Assembly: GCA_039566865.1 (NCBI GenBank)
Contig: CM076953.1
Span: 682,001-746,000, forward strand
DNA: 64,000 nucleotides
DNA from: Aurelia coerulea
Taxonomy: Eukaryota; Cnidaria; Scyphozoa; Semaeostomeae; Ulmaridae
Reading direction: 5' to 3'
Positions 47,501 through 58,100 of the stretch are shown in pieces. The position numbers and the translations under genes are program-made. The stretch's first letter is position 1, and every line of letters begins with the position of its first letter. The notes below the pieces were generated by a model. It worked only from the letters and a program-made list of their open reading frames with translations, did no database searches and had not been told where the DNA came from.

Positions 47501-49076
47501 CTTCATAGTAAGTTTTGAAGTTTACTTTTTATCACAAGATCAATGACTGTCAAAGGGCAAAAATCTAACATTGTCTGGAAATTAATGAAGCCGTCTCTAC
47601 AGAAATGGACGCATTTACGCTTCTATGAAGTATCTAATAGACCTTTCAGCAATTTTACAAAAGTGCATGGATTTGAGCAATATTTTTACACAATTTTATA
47701 CGAGAGGTTTGAGCGGCGCTAGAGCTTCTATCCCTGCTTGAACATTCGAAGATTCTACAAAATGTATACGAATATTGTTCAATTAAGATTCGTTTTAGAA
47801 TAGCTAAAAGATCTATTATACTTCACGTAAAATTTATCTCCAAAAATAGGACCGTTGTTTTAAAACCCTACAACTTAGCTTAAAGAAAACGTCTGTACAT
47901 CAATCATTTAATTAGCTACACAATGCCTTTGCATCACAACAAAGTTCACCACATGCCTTTGCACCGGACATAAAACTGAAGAAGTTATCTGTTCATTTAG
48001 CTACACTCCCGTCACGAGAGTATCCGGACAGCTGAAACAAAATGGCGCCGAATTTGACCGTTGGCCCTTCGACCCCCAAACGGTTCAGCCGTTATGTGGC
48101 CATTTCAGGGAGTGGAAACAAACGATTTTACCGCCAAAATTGTATTTATCGATCACGCAATCAAGGAAGAAATAAAAAATTGAAAAACAAAGCAAGATAA
48201 ACGTGTTTTGATAACAAAACATGAAGTTAGCTGCAAGGAGAAAATGTAATCGATAACAAAAGAGCCTCCCAACTTAGAACTGATATTTAAGATACTCTTC
48301 CAAATAATTCGTTCACTGGAATAGCATCACTTGATGCAGAAAAGTCTGAAATTTGCAAATATGAAAGAAAATTCAAGTAAAATCCCGATATCATGAAGTT
48401 ATAAATGAAAAAAGGAACAGTTGCTGCGATCGAGGTAAGGTTTTGCAAGAACAGAATTATTGCAATCAAACTCAAAACCAAATTGTTGCAAAGAAAATTC
48501 TTTAGGGACTGTATGATTTTTCTCAGATCGATTCCCCTATGTAAGATGTACAAAATGATACCAACTGTAGGCCAACCTTTGGCATTAATTATATTTTTGA
48601 GGCTTTGATACAAATTTAAACTTACCTTGGCAAAGATGATATCTCAACCCCACAGTCTCAGAGACTCAAATTAAATTTTGCCATTTTATAGCCAGGCGTC
48701 TTTTCGATATTATTCAAATGATTCCTAAAACTGCGATCTTTTCTGCTTCATTTGACATAAAAACAATCTTCTCCTGCCATGTAGCAGCCCCCAAGACTGG
48801 AAATTTGTTGAACATATTGTCTTGTTTTCGATTGCTTTTCCTTCTCACAGCTAAATTCATATTTTGCTATCAAAACACTTCCTTTTGCTTTGTTTTTCAA
48901 TTTTATTCTCTTCCTTGCTTGCGTGATCGATAAACAAAGTTTTGGCGGTAAAATAATTGGATTCCAGTCCCTGAAATGGTCGCACGACGGCTGAACTGCT
49001 TTGGGGTCGAAGGGCTAACGGTCAAATTTGACGCCATTTTGTTTCAGCTGTCCGTATACTTTCGTGACGGGAGTGT

Positions 49077-49159
<83 letters not shown>

Positions 49160-52100
49160 TTTTTACCTGTGTTCCATCGGCAACTCTTTGTGGCTCCAAT
49201 TTTGCATTCGATGCTTTTTCAAAACATTCTGCATCAGGACCATGTGGGGTCATCATACTGTGTAATGTTGCACCTCCAGGTTGAAAGCCTTCTTCCTGAA
49301 ATTTCGAAAGAACTTGCGTTAAATTTCAGCTTTCAGTCATGAAAATATAAGCACACTTCGAAGCCTGTCATGAGTATCTTCAACATATAAAACCTCTAAG
49401 AACGTCTTTCTTCCTACATAGTGTCCGATAGAATGCCATATTTGTGAACCTATATGGACTACCCTAATAAGTACTGTGGCACGAGCTATGAAAGAAAATG
49501 TACTTAACTACTCTAAGAGGTAGAACTGTTCTTAAATTTTCCCTTTATAAGAAAAAGACATTACCTTTGCTTCATATTTTCCAAGAATTAGTCCCATGAA
49601 TTCGCTCATGCAATTTCCTATGAAATACAGCAAGAAATCCATTTCAAGCGAAGTAATTAAGATCTCTACAAATCATTTATACAAATCTTTAAAGGGTAGA
49701 ACTGTCAAGCAATCTATCACATCATTAGATTTAGGACCAAGAAAATGCTCTTCTCTCTTCATGAGTTTGCCAAGCAAGATGTTTTGTTAAATCTGTCATC
49801 ATCATACATCTGGCATAGGTTGCCCTATATGGTGATCAAAACGTTGCCAACTTTGTCGCACACCTACGGGGAAGATAATCATTCTAATGTTCCCTTAAAT
49901 AGTTGCAAAAGATTATTTTGAAAGGGTAAAGATTCTCAGAAAATTGCAACAACATGAAGCAAACGGTGAGAACAAAGGAAAAAACAAAGTTGGTGGCTTA
50001 CTATGATAATATGGTGGCCTGAACGTGTGGTCAGCAACACCCCAACGAGGTGGGAAGATAACAAAGTCAGCGATTGCAACCCCAGGTGTGTTGCTTTGAC
50101 ATGTCAGAACGGTGAAGATCGAAGGATCCTACAATAAAGATAAAACATAATAGGAAAAGAGCAGAGATCATTTGAACTACGATAAGATGTCGAAATTTAA
50201 GATAAGGAGCTTGTAGTTCGTTATGGCTGTTAATTTACTGAAATAAACGGTTCATAGCTGACCTGTTATGCTTACAAACTCAGTGGTATATTTTTGCATT
50301 GTACAGTAAAGTATACTACCATAGGTTACGTTAAGGAATTACTGATTAGTAGAAAAGCTCCTAGAACGCTTCGATCAGCAGAGGTTTTCCAAGAGTTAGA
50401 ACTGAGACTTTTGGCAAGGGAGCATTTGAATATGCTGCACCTCATACCTGGAACCCTTTGCCTCTGTGCAAGTGTATCAAAGTGTCGTTCGATTCTGATT
50501 CTTTCTTAGAATAGCTAAAGGTCTGTTGACTCTATTGGCTCGTTCTTTTTCATTCAGTGATTTATTTCAAGTGGGCTGAAAGGATTGTTGGCTATTTCAA
50601 AGCTAATTTAGGCCCATTATGCATGCTGCATCCATGCATGAGCCCCTAGTTTAACGTCCCTTCCAAAGGACTCTTACGACTCTTAATACAACTGGGCTTG
50701 AATTAGCTTCATCTCTTGGGGTTATCATAAGTCGTTTCATTTAACTTTTACAGCTGAGTTTTGGCTCTTTGAGAGCATCTTCAAGTTTGTGTCAGTACAA
50801 AATTCTTGAGTTCTACCGGGTGTCTCAGAAAAAAGTACACCCTTTTGACTAGAAATAGGAAACAAGCAACAAGATATCATTGCTCCCCGACTTCACAGCT
50901 AAATTTATCAATCTTCAACTTAGATGCACACACTACACACCTTGCATTTAGAAATCGTCCACCAAACACCGGAGATACAGGTTCGCAAAATCAAAATTTA
51001 CAGTGCACCCAAAACCAGAGGTTTTGAAAAAGGGCCTAGTCATGATTTGTATCGTGGAAATTTTCCAAAGTACCTGTAGACTTTAAGTTTCCGTTTTTTG
51101 CTTTTGAAAAGAATAAAAGATGCATGGACATGGCGCTGATTAAACAAATATAGTAAAAATGTGGCAAGAATGATAAAGTTGTGCCACATCTCCAAAATAA
51201 GCGTGCATGTGCTCCTTTCCTCTTCTTTAATACAAAACGCTTGGGATGGAATGCAATGCAAGGACCGATTCCTCAAAAGAAATGTCACTTCAAGAACAAT
51301 TGAAGTAATTCAAGGTGTAAATCTTTTCAAAAACAAAAACTAATGGTCAAAGTTGAAAATTCGTTTGCAAAATGCTTGTTTGGTGTCAAGTTATGGCTAG
51401 GCCATTTCTCAAAACCTCTAGTTTCAGGAGCACTCCAAATTTTGACCTTGTGAACTCATATCTTCGGTCTTTGGTGGTCAATTTCCAAATGCAAGGTATA
51501 TGCATTTAAGTTGAAGACCAACAAATTTAGCCATGAATTCAAAAATTCCCAAAATTTTATCGTTTTGTTGCCTTGTTGAATCAAAAGGGGGTACCCTTTT
51601 TGAGACACCCGGTATTCTTATGCGATAAGTTTAAAACAACAACCCAAAAATAAAGTTGCAATAACAAAATAATCAAGTTGCAAACAGTCGAACTTACACA
51701 ATGATCGAAAGAGACTGTGTTTATGACATTGAAATGTTTCAGGTTGTATTTATATGGAACATAATTTCCATGCCAGGCCACAACGTCGAATGGAGAATGA
51801 TCCTACGAGGAATGAAAACAAATGTAATTATTTAGCAACCTCGTTCCCAAGGGTATCTGTTGTTTTCAATAGGAGGCTAGACCTTAACAGATTCAAAGCT
51901 TCAAGGCTCCAAAGGCTTCAAGGCTTCAAAGGTGAGAAACTTCTTTTGTTTCGAAAAGAGCCAATCAAATAGCAGAATAGCCTAACAGGCTCCAGGGTCA
52001 ATGTAGGCGTTGAAGTTTACGGAAAACCTTCATTGTCACTGGGTACGAGGTTGGTTATTTAGACAAAGAATTTCAAAAAGTTTTCAACAGTCTCAGGGAT

Positions 52101-55100
52101 CGTCCAAATTGATCTGATACTTTTCAGCTGAATTCTGCTGAAATTGAATTTTATCGACAATTTAAAAATTCGGAGTTTTGGAAATCAGTTATTTAACGAG
52201 TGAATTTGGCTGTTCAGCGATGAACAACAGCAGGGCTCAAAAAATATTTTCCTTTCTGGTAGCAAGCCAAGCACCTTCGTTTCTTCTCACGCACTTTCTT
52301 CTTCTTTACCTGTATACCCCTAATTCTATCCCTTTTCCTTTTTCCCTTTCCTTTCCTTCTGTTTCTTTTTCCTTTTACCCTTCTTCCTTCCTGGGTAATT
52401 TAAGCATTTTAGCTACCTTCCTGGTAGCGTCACTACCACGCTATTTCGTTTTTTTTTAGCCCTGTAACAACAGAATTAGCTGAAAGGGTCCTAGTTTTCT
52501 GGAAATAATCAATAAAGAAAATGAAAAAGATGCAGGGACTTACCTGCATAGCTTTGAATAAATGTCCTTGGTATTTGTTCATTATTTCGTATCCATTTTC
52601 GGGCAGTTTTTCTTCAAAACTTGCAACTGGCGTTAGAAAATCTCGTGGATTTGCTAAACCATTTGCACCTAGAAAAGAAATTAGGAATATTCAAGCGATA
52701 AAGAACAATAAATGTAGTGAATAGATGAACAATAACAAACCAATAATAAATAAAGAAGCATTTATTGTTTATTCTAAAAAAACAATACATTTACACCAGG
52801 CTTTTGTACGTCGCCTGAATCAATATGACAGACAGTTCCTAAATGTGCGACACTTTACACAGAGATGATGAAATCAATCAAGAGGAAGGCACGATGCTCC
52901 CATAATTTAACGTAAACATCTTATTTTCATGCAAACAGATGTATTGCTATAGATCCACTGCTCGTCTCTGTCATAATAAAATCTATGTCAAATTAGAAGT
53001 TGCGAAAACGCAAAATTACTCATGCATCCCTTCAATAGACCGTTTAGCTATTCTAAGATGTAATCTTTCTCGAAAGATATATAGTGAACGATGAAGAAGA
53101 GGGACAACATCTATAGAGAGCCGACATCGAGTTCATCTTTTGTGCTATTCTCTATCTTTCTCGAGAGAGATCTTGATCAATCTTTATACACAGCGTTCAA
53201 TTGAGTGGCGTAACAGCTTCTATTACTGAGACACTGTTGTTCTCATTCTAAAATTCTTCAAAATATATAAAAATATTGTTCAACTCAGATAATTTTTTAG
53301 AATAGCTATAAAAGGTCTCTTATTCTTATTCGCGGAAAAATTTTGTACCTAACATCTCTTTTTTCAATAATTTATTTTTGAGTGGGCTTGAAGTATTTCA
53401 ACTGCTCGCTCTAACAGCGAAAAGGTTAAAGTAAAAAAAAAACCAGCGAAATTTACCACGAAATGTGATCAGTCTAAGTAAACATCGTTTATATGTAGCT
53501 TTTCGAATGAAATTTAGTTTAGTGTTCTATGTCATAACCCTGGGATAGTCATGGGTTCTTGCTTCCCGGGTTATCATCTTAGTTATGTAGTTAAGTATTT
53601 TGTAAGTATAGTCTTAAGTAGAGTACCTCGTTCTTGTAAATATTTATATTGAATAATAATATAAAAAAAAGTATTTCTAGCTATTTAAGCTAATTTACGC
53701 CCACTATGCATGCCGCATCCAGGCATGGGACCCCTAGTTTAACGTCCCTTCCGAATCTAATGTGAGAGAGAATTTGAATACTTTTTTGAATACTTACATG
53801 GCGATGGCCTTCCATTTCTTAATGAAAGCAAGCAAATACTTTCGATATCTAGGTCTACAAATGTAGTTACTTACCAATTGGTCCAAGGTAAGGCAACTCA
53901 AAATGACCATCGTAGACTTCAAGAAGATATCCTCTACTTGGTCCTTGTACATGAACTGAGAAGCGCATTCCTTGCTACGAAAGAATATATTTGAAAAGAG
54001 ATTAGCATTGATGAACATAACGCAAGAGCAAGAAAGATGTCGGGGATCGTCTTACGTTGTACTTTGACAAATGAGTGTGGCTAGGAGGGAGAAGCCAAAT
54101 CTCAGCGTCATGCAAATATTTCCAGTCTCATAAATTAGGAACAATTTATACAAATGAAAGCTAATAAGGATAATAAAGAAAAATAAAGGCAAAAAACGAT
54201 AAAGATACATTATCAGCATTGAAGTGGTTTCAGACAGTGTCAGAAATTTTACACTGAGAAGTTATGAGTTACACAGTGATCTTCAACACTGTACTTGAAA
54301 CAGAAGTATAACTTCCTTATACCTGGATCACACAAATCTCATTGGGTTCCACTGTCATTCTTCCAAACTCTGTTGTTATTCCAAGGACACCTTGTTGTGG
54401 AACTATCAAGAAGTCTCCATCTGCATTTTGAAAAGCTCTGAATAAAAAATGGAAATAATCAGTCAATTGTTGAAGGAATGAAAATACAGGAGACAACCGG
54501 CACTGGCGGTGACTTTGGGCCTGCTTTGAAGGTTTCTTGAAGGGGCTATCTTGGGACAATCCCTCATAATTTCAGAACAGAGTGGCTGATTTCAGTTTGG
54601 AATTTTTTTAATGTATTTGAGCATATCGACCATTAAATAAAATATTCGCCAATATTATTGTCTTGATATCCAGGGCGCAGTGGCCTTTCAAACAGGGTTT
54701 GTTTTTGTTTACTCATCTGGTACAAAATTTAGAAAAGGTCAAAGCATCATCAGCAATTAAACTTTCAAAAAATACTTAAACTTGGAAATGTTGCAATATT
54801 CATTACCTGTTTTTCATTTCTGTATTGCATGTATAAACCATAATTGAAAGTCCACTCCTCATTCTTGGGTCACCAGCTCCACAAACAGTCGACAGACCCT
54901 ATCAAATAATGACATCTTATGAACAAGGCCAGTACAGTAAAAACCCACACATAAGAACCTAATGAATTAAGAACCTACAGGGTGAAATTGTCAGATTTTC
55001 AATTGTTTCATCAGAACCTGAATTATTTGTGATATTTTTTTATATTTGATTCAATTTGCCCTTCAGCCGGAGCTGTTTTACAAGGGGCCCTCCACTTAAA

Positions 55101-58100
55101 AACATTACTTACAACATAAAATTACCAAGGAATAGACTAAATACAATATAAAAACCATAACTTACAAAAATTTACAAAGTTTAAGATAAAAGAAAAACTA
55201 AATCCTAAATAGACTGTTTAAAACTATTTAGGGAAAATGCCTGTTTGGTGTCGGCAGGAAGATCATTCCACATTTTTGCTCCTCGATAAGAACATTTTGT
55301 TTGCCCATTACTTGAATTTTTCTTGGGCAGTCTTAAATCTGTCTCTACATTGTGCAGGGCATACATAGAGCACTTTGAGATTCACGTGAAGATCAATCCA
55401 TTGTATCCATTGTTTAATAACGCAGGCTGCTTGCAAAATAGTAGGTTCTTATACACTGGTTTTTACTGTACATTAATTGCAATACCTTAACCATTTGACC
55501 AATTCTACAGTTTAAAATGTTTGTGATTCATTTGTAAATCATGATTTGATCATAACCATGCGAGAAATTGTGGATTCTGAATTCTTAGGAAAATTTACAA
55601 AATTGTACAATAACATACTGTAGCAACTCACTTCAACAAAGTCTGTTGGATTTGAAGGAATATCAAATGGTTTCCATCTCAGCTGCAAAAATCAAATTGA
55701 TTAATAACTAATTACAACTGATTACAATTTATTTCATTTTGAAGACAACTATTAGATCAAGCTAAAACGGGAAATTGATGGAGCATGGAAATTCTATGGA
55801 TTAAAATTTTAGGAAAAGCAAAGTTGTCTATAATCCAAGAACCCTTGGCAAAAGAACAAAACAAAAATTGCTGAAAGAGGATATGAAATTGAAGGCAAGT
55901 GCTTTGATGCGATAAATTTGTTTAAATGAAATATTTCTACAGTGGTAGAGAGCAAGATAAATAGTAGGGGGCATGAAGATGTTGTTTCATAAGTAAACAA
56001 AAGAATCTTAACAACTTTTTGCAACATAAAGACGACAACATTCTGATATCAAGGATAACTATGTACAAATAGAATATCAAAAAGTAAACTGACCACAAGA
56101 AAAGTGCCTTATGGCAGCATTAACTTAGCAATATTAACAAATGATTAAAACATCAACAACAAGCCATTACCTGATTAGGATTTGGTGTTCTGTTTTTCCA
56201 ATCATCAGTCACATTTTTCACTTTGAAAGTTTCAAAGGGTTTATGTTGCACTGAAGGCTTGATTCTGTACAGCCAGCTACAATTTGATGGAGATTACGCA
56301 TCAAAAGTTGTTGAAAATAGGAAGAGAGACCAACAAGAAAACATCAAGAAGTAATATTTTATGGAGATAATTTGCCAGCAATTAAAACAGGGAAGTTTTC
56401 AGTTCAAACAACATCAAATTTTGTTTTTAAGTATCTGTAATTCATAATGAAATCTTGGGAACTATAACACAATTTTTTAAGGTTATACCTATGCAGAGTC
56501 ATTGCTGATGTAAAGTATAACCTTCTTAGGGACCCTTCTCGGGGAAAAATTTTGAAGGAATATTTCAAGATATAAGTAGTTGTTTTAAGCCTATAATATT
56601 GGAGAATACACCCACATTTGCCTTTCAAAAGTACAACTTTTATACCCAGATACAAGCACCAGAAAACAATAAAATCTAGGGTTTCTTTGTGCTGGATAAA
56701 TGTTGAGCATACACACATTTTTCTGTATGGGTGCAAAAAATGTATTATGTACCTCCTTCTGTTAGTACTTCTTGGTGCAGTGAAGGCTGAGCCAGATAAC
56801 TGTTCTGCATATAGACCATATGGGCATTTCTGCGGTGAATTCTGAATGGAAAAGTTAGAATACTTCAGAAAAAAAGTCAACCTTATCTCTAGTGTTCAGT
56901 GGCGGAAATTCAGCTTTTTGAGTGGGGGGGCAAGCCGTAAATTTTCCGAGTCGGAGGAAATGCTTTTGTTCTCAGGCATTTCGCTAGAAGACTTAGACCT
57001 GACATAAATAGTTCCTTAAATGTGCTAAGGTCGTTGTATATCAGATTTCAAAACTATTTATATTCAGCGGCTGATAGAAAAAGGCAAGAATGTATTATGA
57101 ACGTACTGTCGGTAGGCCTAACAGCTACGAGGACGCTGGGGGCGAAGCCCCCAGGAAAATTTTTAAGGACACACCCTATTTTTGCTTAGAATGCCTTTCA
57201 TGACCCTATGTTTGCCAGTACTGAATTGGGATTTTGACAATGTTGTAACATTTTTTCAGAGTATCATCCCAAGGAAATTTTCTGGGTAATCAGATAGTTA
57301 AATTGGGCTTAGGAGAGCTCTTGTATCCAATGTTTGCCAGTGCCAAATTTGAATATATGATAATATCAATTACAAGGTGTTAATGTTGCGTCCAGGAAAA
57401 TTTTGGAGAACTCCAACCTTTACATTGGCTTAGAATGCCTCTCCCAAAGCTTCAACATCTCGCGGAAATATTGTTACTCTCTAACTAACCCATACCCAAT
57501 TGTTGGGGATACATGGTACTCCCCGTATTGTTTTTCAGCTTTGTTTTTTGGTCAACTTGACAGCCAATCAGCACGGGGACTATGAACGCATGCGCTGTAG
57601 ACATAATTCAATCATTCAAATATCTGCAGCCGTTGCCGTTGCGAAGAAAGTTGCAGTGACAGCAAGCAGTCGGGGAAGATTCGCAGCTCGATATGCGGGA
57701 AACTTAGCATATATTTTATCAATTCTTAACTGCAGTTATGTTTGATATATGCCCACAAGAAACTGCAAACAAAGATTTCATGATGGACCTTTCTGGAAGC
57801 TTGGCACAGAAGTAAATGTTGAACGGTTTTGGTCTTGCGTTGATAAATTGGCCTAGGCAAAACAAGATAGCGCTCCGTGCTATGGAAAGCCCCGTTAAAT
57901 TTCAAGGAGGCCATTTGAAGCAAACCAAGCATATGAATATCACATTTCTTAACCAGATAAATACATTTCTTTGCCAAACTTCCATGAAACGCTATCGCAA
58001 GCGATTCTGATTAAAAACTTTTCACCCATTGTTCTCTCATCAAAAATTGATTGTTCTGTGGCGGATGTGGTTTCATTTCAATGTCTGACTTCCAGTTTCC

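Noticed and set aside
49028..49342. ORFs with repeated Ile-Asn-Gln-Ser
   Set aside because: Translation of the ATCA microsatellite running antisense through HGD exon 13.
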